The notes below the pieces were generated by a model, which was not told the origin of the DNA, did not search any database, and worked only from the letters and a program-made list of their open reading frames with translations. From JAABVD01 sp965204545 (lineage in GTDB: Bacteria; Verrucomicrobiota; Verrucomicrobiia; Opitutales; UBA2995), in contig CBDBFA010000003.1 of NCBI GenBank assembly GCA_965204545.1, positions 372,001 to 436,000 on the forward strand: a DNA stretch of 64,000 nt, read 5' to 3'. Positions 32,690-42,019 of this stretch are shown here, one piece after another. Each line of letters starts with the position of its first letter. The first letter of the stretch is position 1. Made by a program: the position numbers and the translations under genes.

Positions 32690-33272
32690 ATGGTTTTTCC
32701 TGATTGCTCTAATTCAAATTTGCCAATTCCCGGGGGAAAACGGGAAGCGAGCTATAAACCTTAAGGAAGGCCCATAAATCAACACCATTTTTGATCGGGA
32801 CCCGAAACGGTGAATTTCTTTCTAGTGTTATGCCCTGTTAATTCCTTCACATAAACGGCAGAAATTTTTGAGAATTGAATTGGCGTTTGGGATGTTTGAA
32901 TTCTCGTAGGGCGCCCTCCATTTACCATAACATCCTGTCCATCTTGTTCATCCATGTTTCAATTTTGATCACGATCATGATCACGATGGGCATACCCAAT
33001 GGGCGACGCATGCGTCGCCCCTACTCCTTCTTCCTTTATCTCCCCCCTCTGTGTCCTCTGAGTTCTCTGTGGTGAATTATTTTAGGGACGGGATACTAGC
33101 CCGCATGTCTCACAAATCTTCTACTGCGCGCCCGAATACCGGCGCTGGAGCGGGAATCGCTGGATTCGCAACTTTGCAGGGTGTCGACCCAGCTTCAGCC
33201 GCGAATCGGCACGAAACCCGCACCAGCACTCGATCTTCAATCGCTCGTCACGAATTTTGTGAGACATGCGGG
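32690..33272. other. Intergenic region with several short repeats and a full family B element
   Basis: The 583-bp gap holds GATCACGATCATGATCACGA at about 32966-32987, a perfect 20-bp palindrome at 33001-33020, CCTCTGTGTCCTCTGAGTTC-type sequence at about 33047-33072, and the complete family B element from 33097. The aspS-proximal 200 bases (32690-32890) show nothing recognisable besides the expected promoter location. Confidence 0.6.
33001..33020. repeat. Perfect 20-bp palindrome GGGCGACGCATGCGTCGCCC
   Basis: The 20 bases are their own reverse complement and are followed by CTACTCC. I recall similar GGGGCGAC-type palindromes as abundant intergenic repeats in several phyla. Only this one copy is present in the window. 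Confidence 0.7.
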
Positions 33273-33275
33273 CTA
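33097..33275. repeat. Family B element, most regular copy (179 bp, 20-bp perfect terminal inverted repeats)
   Basis: TAGCCCGCATGTCTCACAAA at 33097-33116 is exactly repeated in inverse at 33256-33275. The final three bases (CTA, read TAG on the minus strand) are the stop codon of the propeller gene. The interior includes TTGCAGGGTGTCGACCCAGC and CACCAGCACTCGATCTTC, which recur in the other copies. Confidence 0.9.
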
Positions 33276-35483
33276 GCCCAGGCTGCGGGTCAGAACGGTC
33301 GAATTGCCCACTTCATCCCCAATTTCCACCATGAGGCTCTGGCCTGGTTCCGCCTCGACATCCAGCTCCAGGGTAAACGATTCCAGTTTTTCGTCAAGAA
33401 TGCCGTCATCCGGGTGAATCGAATCCAGGTCGTTACCGTTCAATCTGAAAGTGGCTTTGCGGATCAGGCTGGTGGAATCGGAGGCGGTCAACTTCAAGGT
33501 CACGGTGTCCCCATCGCGGCGAAAATTCTCCAGCACGATGACGGGCGGTGTGTTGTCGATAGGAAATAATTCGCTCATCGCTTCTCCCGATTTGGCTTCG
33601 GCCCGGGGATTGGAAGGTTCATCCGAAGCCGTGACTTTCAAGCGGTAGAATCCATCCGGGAATCCTTTGGTATTGAACGAGTGGTAAGTGTGCTCGAGAT
33701 GATCGGCCAATGTTATCCAATTTCCTTCTCCCAACCGGGCCAATTGAATTTTATAGGTCAAATCGTCGTCGTTTCCGTCTATCGATCTCCAGACCACTGT
33801 CTGGGAACCCGGCTTTTCAAAAACTTTCACCTGTTTCGGCTTGTTGGCCAATTTTTCAAATTCTGCTTCGATGCCGGAATTTATGCTACGGGCCAAATCT
33901 ACGTTGGGGGCGGATGCCGTGGAGGTTATGGATTTTGCCTCATACCCCAGGTCCAGGATCTTGATGCTGGTCACCAAGGGGGCCAGGTTCTGGGTTCTGG
34001 AAAAGAACCGGACCTGGTGAATCGGGGAAACTTCTTCTCCGCTGAACCGCAATCGGTACTGCAGGTAGCGGGAGGGCGGCAGAGGATTGTCGAAGATGAG
34101 GTTCTCTCCAACCAATCCGGTCCAGTCCGTCCAAGTGCGATCCGGGTCCTCCACGTTGCCCGCCCGCACTTCAACGGCGACCGCCTCTTTGCCGGTTGGT
34201 TCGATAAACACCTGAAAACTGCCAAATTGGGAGACCTGTTTGAAGTCGACTACCTCGGATTCGAAATATCCGTCATTCCGCTGGTCGTTATCCAATAACA
34301 GGATGCGCCCGGGATTGCTGCAAATCAGGTATGAGGTATTGTCTCCGGGACCCTTGACGATTTCGGTAATCTCCCCACCGGATTCGAGGTCGTGCAGGAA
34401 GGTCCAATCCCCGGGCTGAGCCACCGTGTAAAGGTGTCCCTGGCTGCCCGTGCCCAGGAATACCCTTCCATCCCCCCCCTCATATATGGAATAGATGGAG
34501 GTATCCTTGTATTGCCACCACCTGGTTACGAAGCCCTCCGCATCCATGCGGTAGAGGGAGCTGCCATCGTCGAGTTTTTCCCTTACCGTCATGGAAAAAA
34601 TGGAACGGGAGGAAGCGGCAGAGTTGTTGGGAGGGGTATCGTCGGCAAAATTCGAACCTGCGCCCGCTTTTTCCGCTGCGTTGGTGGAGGAACTTTCCCG
34701 GGATGTTTGCGTTTTTGAAACCGGTCTTCCGGGACGGTTGAAGGAAGTGAAGAAGATGGATCCGTCGGATTTGCCCATAATCCGGCGAATCTCCCTGTCA
34801 CCTGTGGCATAAATAACCTTCCCCCCACCCTCTTTATCGATGCGGTAGAGGAGCCCATGGGTGGCGCTTCCAGCCAGGAGATTGCCCTCGCTGTCAAAAT
34901 CCATGGCCGTAATGTGGGTTTCCTCACTGTCGAAGAATACCTCGGCTTCGGGCTCATTGCCGCGCGTATCCACCTCGTAGACGACCCCGTGCGGGCCCGA
35001 GGCGATATAGAGGACATCCTCCTCGTCCACCAGAATATCCCAGACGTAAGCGTCGGGAATGCTCAGAAAAAATTCCACCGTCCCCTCCCTGGAAATCCTG
35101 TATAATCCACCCTCGGGAGAAACAGCCACGTAGAGTTGATCCTGGCTATCGATGGCCAAAGCCCGGGACATGAGGCGATTGGGTTTGAAAACTTCAGTAA
35201 CCGTTCCCTCCGCGTCCACTCTATAGATAGTCCCTTCATTCCCGGTGCCGACGTAGAGATTTCCTTTGGAATCCATTTCTGCCGCCCAGAGAATGGGGGC
35301 GTCAATCTCGGCGAACGGGGTCAACTTCGGGGCAGCCAGCAAGTAGCCGTCGGAATGAAGGGAAATGCCATTGAGCTCGCCCTTGATGAAGTCACTGAAC
35401 GACTGTTGCACGGTTTGGTTGGTCCGCGCCCAAGCTGGGGAAGCGAATAAGAGCAACACTGAAAGGGTTTGTAATAATTTCAT
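33273..35483 (-). CDS. Secreted beta-propeller protein of unknown function
   Basis: The 736-residue protein has a signal peptide (MKLLQTLSVLLLFASPAWA). Residues about 60-420 contain repeated propeller blades of the form GNLYVGTGNEGTIYRVDAEG, DQLYVAVSPEGGLYRISREG and NLLAGSATHGLLYRIDKEGG, akin to NHL/two-component-sensor propellers. A low-complexity Ser/Asn insert interrupts them near 265-290. The C-terminal third has Ig/fibronectin-like beta domains (WRSIDGNDDDLTYKIQLARLGEGNW; FYRLKVTASDEPSNP). The stop codon is the terminal triplet of a family B repeat. It lies one base after the S55 peptidase-like gene, implying an operon and perhaps a shared envelope process. Confidence 0.75.
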   Translation of the reverse strand: MKLLQTLSVLLLFASPAWARTNQTVQQSFSDFIKGELNGISLHSDGYLLAAPKLTPFAEIDAPILWAAEMDSKGNLYVGTGNEGTIYRVDAEGTVTEVFKPNRLMSRALAIDSQDQLYVAVSPEGGLYRISREGTVEFFLSIPDAYVWDILVDEEDVLYIASGPHGVVYEVDTRGNEPEAEVFFDSEETHITAMDFDSEGNLLAGSATHGLLYRIDKEGGGKVIYATGDREIRRIMGKSDGSIFFTSFNRPGRPVSKTQTSRESSSTNAAEKAGAGSNFADDTPPNNSAASSRSIFSMTVREKLDDGSSLYRMDAEGFVTRWWQYKDTSIYSIYEGGDGRVFLGTGSQGHLYTVAQPGDWTFLHDLESGGEITEIVKGPGDNTSYLICSNPGRILLLDNDQRNDGYFESEVVDFKQVSQFGSFQVFIEPTGKEAVAVEVRAGNVEDPDRTWTDWTGLVGENLIFDNPLPPSRYLQYRLRFSGEEVSPIHQVRFFSRTQNLAPLVTSIKILDLGYEAKSITSTASAPNVDLARSINSGIEAEFEKLANKPKQVKVFEKPGSQTVVWRSIDGNDDDLTYKIQLARLGEGNWITLADHLEHTYHSFNTKGFPDGFYRLKVTASDEPSNPRAEAKSGEAMSELFPIDNTPPVIVLENFRRDGDTVTLKLTASDSTSLIRKATFRLNGNDLDSIHPDDGILDEKLESFTLELDVEAEPGQSLMVEIGDEVGNSTVLTRSLG

Positions 35484-35484
35484 A

Positions 35485-37239
35485 TCACCTGACGGTTAAG
35501 GGCAGGAAGGCGCTGCCGCGAAATTCAGCCTCGACCGGTATGCGCAACTCGAATACGGGGTCCCATTGCAAGTTCTTGTCAATCTTCAGACCTTTGGCAT
35601 TTTTCAAGAGGGCCAGGGTCGAAGGCGGTAATCCGGAGAGGTGTGTTCCCTCCACGCTGATCCCTGGGGACCTGCGCAGGATTTTTATGTAGATCCGGTC
35701 GCGGCTTTTGAGAGCATCCAACCTTTCCAGGACATGTTCAAAGCGGGTGGCGGGAAAGAATTCCTCATAGTCGACTTTCTCAGCCGCCACCGCATCCGCC
35801 ACCATGACTTCCACGCGTTCCTGGCGGATTTCTTCCGGCAAGGGAAAGCTGACCTTGCGCCGGAACCGATTTCCCGCGTGGTCCTTCAGGCTGAGGGTCA
35901 ATTCGACCTCATCCCCGGCATCCAGGGTATCGTCTTTCAGGTAGACGGCATCCAGAAGATGGACAAGGGTTCGGGGAAGGGAATCGACCCTCACCTCAAA
36001 CGATTCAACTGCGGGAGGATCGAAAATGCTATCGGCAATCAGGCTGTGGATGGCTCTTCCCTGAAAAGCGGCCTCCCGGGCCGCATCGACTCCCGCAAAA
36101 ATATCGGTCAGTTCGATCCGGTCGTGGCCTTCCACCTTTATGCTGGTGGTAACGGTCAGGGTTTGTTCCTCGGAAAATTCGTGCACTTGGGTCAGCGCCT
36201 CCATGGTAGCCATACCATTCAGCAGGGGACTGAAGCGCGGGTGGCGAAACATCTTGGCGGAAAAGGATTTTTGCTGAGAATCGGGATAGGAGACGTGAAC
36301 GGAAAAATCGGTCATGGGGACCAAGCTTCCCGCCTCTCCCGCGATACCGGTCAGCCTATCCTGGTATACGCGACCGAAGACCTTCCCGTAATTGGACAGC
36401 TTGAAGGAACGGGGCAAGGACCGTACCACCGTCAACACCTCCGAATAGGCCAAGGGTATCTCTACCTCCCCCCACTGGAAAAAGGAATGTCCAAAAGCCA
36501 GTAACTGGTTTCCGTCCACGTAAGTGACCGTTCCCGTGGCCCCGAAATTGAAATCTCCATACATGAGAATGGCGGTGACCGGGGATCCCGCCTCCAGGGT
36601 AAAATCCCCGGATTGCCTGGCCGTGCCCATGGGGGCATTCATCACGTCGAGCCCAAAGGCATCGATATCCGATCGGAAAGCCTCCAAGGTTCTTTGAGAA
36701 ATTCCCGATACGAACAAGGGTGAAGGAAGGGGTTGCAGAGCCGATTGGTACTGTAGGAGGCGATTCCGGCTGGCCGGTTCCACCGATTTCCAACGGGGGG
36801 AATTCCCTTTCCTGGAAGTGGGCTGAACTTCAGGCTCATCGATAACCGGGAGCATTTCTTCGATGGGGGTTACGCCAATAATGGCCTGTTGCTTGGGCCA
36901 AGTGTAGCCATAGGCGTAAGCCCCGACCAGTTTGCCATCGATAAAAACAGGACTTCCGCTCATTCCCGCAACCGGACCCGAAAGCCTGTTTTCCTCATCC
37001 GTTGCTTCGCAAATTATGACGGGTTGATCAGGACCGATAAAGTGGTCCGCTATTCCTATGACGCGCAGTTGAAAGGTCTGGATGTCCGATCCGGAAACAG
37101 CCGTTCGCCATTCCCCTGCCATTCCAGGTTTTACCTGATCCAAGGGCAAAATATCCATTCCATGGCCAGGTCGCGACATAAGCCACCCCCAGGCGGCGGC
37201 CAGAAGAAGGCCCATTATGGCGTGCTGCTTTATTCCCAT
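35485..37239 (-). CDS. SpoIVB peptidase S55-like exported protein
   Basis: The protein (584 residues from ATG 37239) has a hydrophobic N-terminus and an S55 (SpoIVB-type) peptidase-like domain: VKPGMAGEWRTAVSGSDIQTFQLRVIG, AGMSGSPVFIDGKLVGAYAYGY with the probable nucleophile Ser near residue 95, IIGVTPIEEMLPV, and NQLLAFGHSFFQWG with a conserved His. S55 proteins outside spore formers are widespread and uncharacterised. The C-terminal half is beta-rich without a recognised family. It sits between gpmI (9 bases upstream) and the propeller gene (1 base downstream) on the same strand. It could process envelope proteins. Confidence 0.78.
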   Translation of the reverse strand: MGIKQHAIMGLLLAAAWGWLMSRPGHGMDILPLDQVKPGMAGEWRTAVSGSDIQTFQLRVIGIADHFIGPDQPVIICEATDEENRLSGPVAGMSGSPVFIDGKLVGAYAYGYTWPKQQAIIGVTPIEEMLPVIDEPEVQPTSRKGNSPRWKSVEPASRNRLLQYQSALQPLPSPLFVSGISQRTLEAFRSDIDAFGLDVMNAPMGTARQSGDFTLEAGSPVTAILMYGDFNFGATGTVTYVDGNQLLAFGHSFFQWGEVEIPLAYSEVLTVVRSLPRSFKLSNYGKVFGRVYQDRLTGIAGEAGSLVPMTDFSVHVSYPDSQQKSFSAKMFRHPRFSPLLNGMATMEALTQVHEFSEEQTLTVTTSIKVEGHDRIELTDIFAGVDAAREAAFQGRAIHSLIADSIFDPPAVESFEVRVDSLPRTLVHLLDAVYLKDDTLDAGDEVELTLSLKDHAGNRFRRKVSFPLPEEIRQERVEVMVADAVAAEKVDYEEFFPATRFEHVLERLDALKSRDRIYIKILRRSPGISVEGTHLSGLPPSTLALLKNAKGLKIDKNLQWDPVFELRIPVEAEFRGSAFLPLTVR

Positions 37240-37248
37240 GGTCAATCG

Positions 37249-38823
37249 TTAGCGTATCAGGTTTTGTCCCGTCATTTCGGCTGGCTGTTCCAGGCCCAAG
37301 AGGCGCAAAACGGTGGGAGCTATATCGGCTAGACGTCTACCAGCCTGGACAAGTTTCATATTTTCGCAACCTTTCCCGTAAATTACCAACTCCACCGGAT
37401 TCAGGGTATGGGCGGTGTGCGGACTGTTAAGGGCCGGGTCCCACATCTGGTCGCTGTTTCCATGGTCCGCCGTCACCAGCGCTACCCCCCCGACTTCGTT
37501 TACGGCCTCCAACAACCGGCCCACACAATGATCGACTTTTTCGCAGGCTTTAACCACGGCTGGAAGGGATCCGGTGTGCCCGACCATGTCGGGGTTGGCA
37601 AAATTGACCAGTATGAAATCGTAGCGGCGGGAAAGGATGGCTCGACGTGTGAGGTCCTTCACCTCTTCCGCGGACATTTCCGGGGTCAGGTCATAGGTGG
37701 TGACTTTGGGACTGGCTGCCATCTCCCGGTCCTCGCCGGGAAAGGGCTCCTCCCGGTAGTCGTTAAAAAAGTAGGTCACGTGTGGGTACTTCTCGGTTTC
37801 GGCACACCGGAACTGTTTCAATCCTTGGTCGGCCAAATAACCACCCAGGATATGTTTCATTTTGGGAGGTCTGGTGAATATGGCATGGTCCAAGAGTCCC
37901 TCTTGATATTCGGTCATTCCGGCGTAAAGGAGGTCCAACAATTCCCCGCGGTCAAAAGCGTTGAAATCCTTTTCGATAAAGGCGCGGGTAATTTCCCTGG
38001 GGCGGTCCCCTCGGTAATTATAAAATATGACCGTATCCCCGTGCCCGATGGTAGCCAGCGGATCACCATTCCCGTCGACCACCCAGGTAGGTAATATGAA
38101 TTCGTCTCCTCTCCGGGAACTGTCCAACGGGTTTTCGTAATAGCTTTGCACGGCGTGGGCGGCGGAAATGGCCGTGTTCCCCGCTTTCGAGCCGGTCAGC
38201 ATTTGATAGGCTTCAGCTACCCGTTCCCACCGGTTATCCCGGTCCATGCTCCAAAAACGGCCGCAAACGGAGGCGATTTTTCCCACCCCGATTTCCCTGC
38301 ACTTCGCTTCCACCTCCCGAATGTAGCCCAGACCACTCTGGGGGGCCGTGTCCCTGCCGTCGGTGAAAGCGTGAATGTAAACCTCTTCCAGTCCGGCCGC
38401 TTTGGCTTCCCTCAACAATCCGTAGAGATGTTCGAGCAATCCGTGCACCCCGGCATCGGAAACAATCCCCAGCAAATGCAAGGCTCCTCCTCGTCTTACC
38501 CGTTGGAATGCCGTTCGCAAGGTTTCGTTTTCACGGATGCTCCCGGTGGCGAAAGCCTTCGAGATCCGCACCACTTCCTGATCCACAATGCGGCCGGCCC
38601 CGATGTTCTGGTGCCCCACTTCGCTATTGCCCATCACCCCTGGGGGGACCCCGACGTCCAATCCGCATGCGGCCAACTCGGTTCTGGGCCATTCTGCAGT
38701 CAAACGGTCCGAAACAGGGGTCCGAGCCAGTTTAATAGCGTTGAAGGAATCGTGTCGGGGGTTGTTATTGGCCCCCCATCCATCCCGGATAACCAAAAGC
38801 ACTGGACCCTTTTCTACCGTCAT
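37249..38823 (-). CDS. gpmI: 2,3-bisphosphoglycerate-independent phosphoglycerate mutase
   Basis: This 524-residue glycolytic enzyme interconverts 3- and 2-phosphoglycerate using two manganese ions. The first metal motif is LVIRDGWG (D14), the phosphorylated nucleophile is Ser67 in MGNSEVGHQNIGAG, and other active-site pieces are HAFTDGRDTAPQSG, FYNYRGDRPREITRA, NFANPDMVGHTG and VTADHGNSD. Length and order are typical. It appears to be the first gene of an operon with the S55-like and propeller genes. Confidence 0.96.
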   Translation of the reverse strand: MTVEKGPVLLVIRDGWGANNNPRHDSFNAIKLARTPVSDRLTAEWPRTELAACGLDVGVPPGVMGNSEVGHQNIGAGRIVDQEVVRISKAFATGSIRENETLRTAFQRVRRGGALHLLGIVSDAGVHGLLEHLYGLLREAKAAGLEEVYIHAFTDGRDTAPQSGLGYIREVEAKCREIGVGKIASVCGRFWSMDRDNRWERVAEAYQMLTGSKAGNTAISAAHAVQSYYENPLDSSRRGDEFILPTWVVDGNGDPLATIGHGDTVIFYNYRGDRPREITRAFIEKDFNAFDRGELLDLLYAGMTEYQEGLLDHAIFTRPPKMKHILGGYLADQGLKQFRCAETEKYPHVTYFFNDYREEPFPGEDREMAASPKVTTYDLTPEMSAEEVKDLTRRAILSRRYDFILVNFANPDMVGHTGSLPAVVKACEKVDHCVGRLLEAVNEVGGVALVTADHGNSDQMWDPALNSPHTAHTLNPVELVIYGKGCENMKLVQAGRRLADIAPTVLRLLGLEQPAEMTGQNLIR

Positions 38824-39209
38824 AGTTTTTTAATCCTCAATTTCAAAGCGTTCCCCTTTACATCCTGAGAAGGACAACGCGAAGCCGGACAGCTTTTGAA
38901 AATTGAGCCCTCAAGTCTAGCCTGGAAATCTCTATTATTGAGCGTTAGCGACATCTTCCAATCTTCTACTGCACTCCGGGGTCGCGGAGGAAGGGGCCAA
39001 TTCCTGGATGCTGGATGCTGGTTTCATTAATCCGGATATTGGGGAAGATGTGGAACCCCCTTGGAGATCGATCATAGGGGTGATGGATAACCCAGCGGCG
39101 CCATTACTAATTCTTCTTCCTCCCTACGCGCTTGACTTGGAAGGGTTAAACAGCATGTTTCCGCGCTTATTGGCTGCCTTTACCCATATGGCCGTTAGAA
39201 TTCCACATT
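38824..39209. other. Divergent intergenic region with repeat scraps
   Basis: A family B fragment (ATCTTCTACTGCACTCCGGG-like words, about 38958-38978) and a family D fragment (TCCTGGATGCTGGATGCTGG at 39003-39022) are present. The 180 bases before ileS appear unrelated to repeats and should contain its promoter. TTGACT at about 39129 is a possible -35 box without a good -10. Confidence 0.5.
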
Positions 39210-42002
39210 ATGCCCGTCAAGTTGAAAGATACCCTGAACCTCCCGAAAACCAAATTTCCCATGCGGGCAAATCTGGTTCAGCGGGAACCCCAACGGTTGA
39301 AATTCTGGGAAAAGGAAGACCTTTACCGCCGCATTCAGGAAAAAAATGCCGAGGGTCGTCCCTTTATCCTGCACGACGGACCTCCCTTCACCAACGGGTT
39401 CGTCCACATGGGAACGGTCCTGAACAAAGTCCTCAAGGAAATTATCCTGCGCTACAAATCCATGCGCCGATTCCGCACTCCCTATGTCGCGGGATGGGAT
39501 TGCCACGGGCTGCCTATCGAACACAAGGTGATGCTCGAGTTGAGGGACCGGGAGAGAAATTTATCCGCTCTCGATATTCGCAAAGCCTGTGCCAGATTCT
39601 CAAAAAAATACCTGAAAACCCAGCGCAGACAGTTCACTCGTCTGGGAGTCCTGACCGATTGGACCGCCGAATACCGCACCATGGATCCCGCCTATGAGGC
39701 GGACATTCTGCGCACCTTTGCTTCTTTCTTAGACCAGGGAGCCGTCTACCGCAGCAAGAAGCCGGTTTATTGGTCGATTCCCTGTCGAACCGCTCTGGCC
39801 GAGGCCGAAATCGAGTATAAAGAACACCTGAGTCCGTCCATCTGGGTAAAATTTCTCATATCCGATGCTTCCGCCATCGGAATAAGGGACTCGGTAACCG
39901 CGGTTATCTGGACCACCACCCCCTGGACCCTTCCCGCCAACCTGGCTTTAGCGGTGCATCCTCGCCTGACCTATTCCGTGCTCAAATCGGGTGGAGAACT
40001 CTACTTGGTGGCCAGGGACCTGGCTGAGGCATTTGCCCGGGACACCGGATTGGGGGCCGTGCAGACGGTAGAAACCATTGCCGGGGAAGAACTGGAGGGT
40101 CTTGTGGCCCGGCATCCGTTTATCGACCGGCCCAGCCCCATTATCCTGGCCGACTACGTTACCACCGAGGCGGGAACCGGCGTGGTTCACACCGCCCCCG
40201 GTCACGGCTTGGAGGACTACCTGTCGGGATTGACCAATAACCTGGAAATCTACAGCCCGCTCGATGACGGGGGTAAGTATGCGGATGACGGTCAAATCCC
40301 CCAGGCATTGGTCGGGGTAGCGGTTCTCGGTCGCGGAGGCCGGAGCCCGGCTAATGAAGCGGTGGTGGAGATACTGGCCCAAACGGGGGCGCTGATGAAA
40401 TTCCGCAAATTGAAGCACAGCTACCCCCATTGCTGGAGGTCCAAGACGCCGGTTATTTTCCGGGCCATGGATCAGTGGTTTGTAGCCATGGATGAAAAGG
40501 GCCTGCGCCAACGCGCCCTGGAGGCTATTGGGGACGTGGAGTGGATCCCGGGCTGGGGAGAGAACCGCATTCGCGCTGCGGTGGAAGGCCGTCCCGATTG
40601 GTGCATCAGCCGGCAACGCAGTTGGGGAGTGCCCATACCGGCCTTCTTCGATGAGGAAGGCGAGGCCTATATCGATGCTGGTGTGGTCCGTTCCATTGCG
40701 GAAAAAATCGGTGAAAGAGGTAGCGACTACTGGTTCGTAAACGACGCTGCAACCATCCTTGAAGGGATAGAACTACCGGACTCATGGAAGGGCAAGTCAT
40801 TGGCATGCGGAAGAGACACACTCGACGTCTGGATAGATTCCGGTTCGAGCAGCCAGGCCGTTTTAAAAAGATACGAGGAACTCGGTTATCCGGCAGATCT
40901 CTACCTGGAGGGCAGTGACCAACACCGGGGTTGGTTCCAATCCTCCCTATGGGCCGGAATGGTGACGGAGGGCATACCCCCCTACAAACAAGTCCTCACC
41001 CACGGTTACGTGGTCAAAGAGGATGGCACGAAGATGAGCAAGAGTGATGCGAGAGGCCGACCCCAGACCGCCGACACCTTCGTAGAAAAATATGGAGCAG
41101 ATGTCATCCGCTTGTGGGTTTCCTCCCAGGATTACCGGAATGATATTCCCTTCTCCCCCAATATCCTCAACCGCATCGTCGATACCTATCGTTTGTTCCG
41201 CAACACCCTGCGCTTTCAATTGTCCAATTTGTATGATTTCGAAGTGGAAAAGGACGGCTTGGCCGTCGAGGAACTCGACCCGATCGACCGCTGGGCGCTG
41301 CATAAGACAGCCGAATTGGTAAAGCCGGTTACCCAGGCCTACGAATCCTATGCATTTCACCGGGCTTATCAGCTTTTGAACCAGTTTTTCTCCGTGACCC
41401 TTTCTGCCCGCTACCACGACATGTTGAAGGATCGCCTCTATACCCTGGCTCCGGATTCACGGCTGCGGAGGTCATCCCAAACCGCCATCTACCACATCTT
41501 CCGCACAGTGGCCCGCCTGATGGCCCCCGTGCTGGCCTTCTCCACCGACGAAGCCTGGTCTCACCTCCATACCAAAGGCGATTTCAGTCCCGAATCCATC
41601 CATCTGCGATCCTGGCCGACACCCCCGGATAGCTGGACCGCTTGGGAAGGAATGGAGGATTTTGAAAGGGTTATGAATTTCCGCAATAAGGTGAACGAAT
41701 TGTTGGAAAAGGCTCGACAAGCAAAAAAAATTGGAAAATCTCTCGACGCCAATATTTCGGTAACCGGTTCTGAAAATGATCCCCTGTTCCAAATTTTGCT
41801 TCAATTCGAGTCCAAACTTACGGAAATTTTTATCACCTCGCAAGTCTCTCTGGAAACGAGTGAGGTTGAAGAGGTATCCATTGAGGTTGCTCCAGCGCAG
41901 GGTGAGCGATGCCCTCGTTGTTGGCGAACCGTGGAAACACTAGTTGAAACCAAGAACCATGGATTTCTCTGCGTCCGTTGCCAAGAAGCGCTCCAAGCCT
42001 AA
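39210..42002 (+). CDS. ileS: Isoleucine--tRNA ligase
   Basis: The 930-residue class Ia synthetase contains the HIGH-type motif as HMGT (66-69 in FVHMGTVLNKVLKE), the CP1 editing domain with TTTPWTLPANLAL and GTGVVHTAPGHGLEDY, the KMSKS motif (DGTKMSKSDARG, near 610), and a C-terminal zinc finger (CPRCWRTVETL and FLCVRCQEAL). It charges tRNA-Ile and edits valine. It is followed closely by the DksA-like and lspA genes; ileS-lspA adjacency is common in bacteria. Confidence 0.97.
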   Translation: MPVKLKDTLNLPKTKFPMRANLVQREPQRLKFWEKEDLYRRIQEKNAEGRPFILHDGPPFTNGFVHMGTVLNKVLKEIILRYKSMRRFRTPYVAGWDCHGLPIEHKVMLELRDRERNLSALDIRKACARFSKKYLKTQRRQFTRLGVLTDWTAEYRTMDPAYEADILRTFASFLDQGAVYRSKKPVYWSIPCRTALAEAEIEYKEHLSPSIWVKFLISDASAIGIRDSVTAVIWTTTPWTLPANLALAVHPRLTYSVLKSGGELYLVARDLAEAFARDTGLGAVQTVETIAGEELEGLVARHPFIDRPSPIILADYVTTEAGTGVVHTAPGHGLEDYLSGLTNNLEIYSPLDDGGKYADDGQIPQALVGVAVLGRGGRSPANEAVVEILAQTGALMKFRKLKHSYPHCWRSKTPVIFRAMDQWFVAMDEKGLRQRALEAIGDVEWIPGWGENRIRAAVEGRPDWCISRQRSWGVPIPAFFDEEGEAYIDAGVVRSIAEKIGERGSDYWFVNDAATILEGIELPDSWKGKSLACGRDTLDVWIDSGSSSQAVLKRYEELGYPADLYLEGSDQHRGWFQSSLWAGMVTEGIPPYKQVLTHGYVVKEDGTKMSKSDARGRPQTADTFVEKYGADVIRLWVSSQDYRNDIPFSPNILNRIVDTYRLFRNTLRFQLSNLYDFEVEKDGLAVEELDPIDRWALHKTAELVKPVTQAYESYAFHRAYQLLNQFFSVTLSARYHDMLKDRLYTLAPDSRLRRSSQTAIYHIFRTVARLMAPVLAFSTDEAWSHLHTKGDFSPESIHLRSWPTPPDSWTAWEGMEDFERVMNFRNKVNELLEKARQAKKIGKSLDANISVTGSENDPLFQILLQFESKLTEIFITSQVSLETSEVEEVSIEVAPAQGERCPRCWRTVETLVETKNHGFLCVRCQEALQA

Positions 42003-42019
42003 ACCAACCCCTACCTTCC

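Noticed and set aside
35641..36504. 287-codon plus-strand open frame
   Set aside because: It is antisense to the S55-like gene, and its translation lacks family features.
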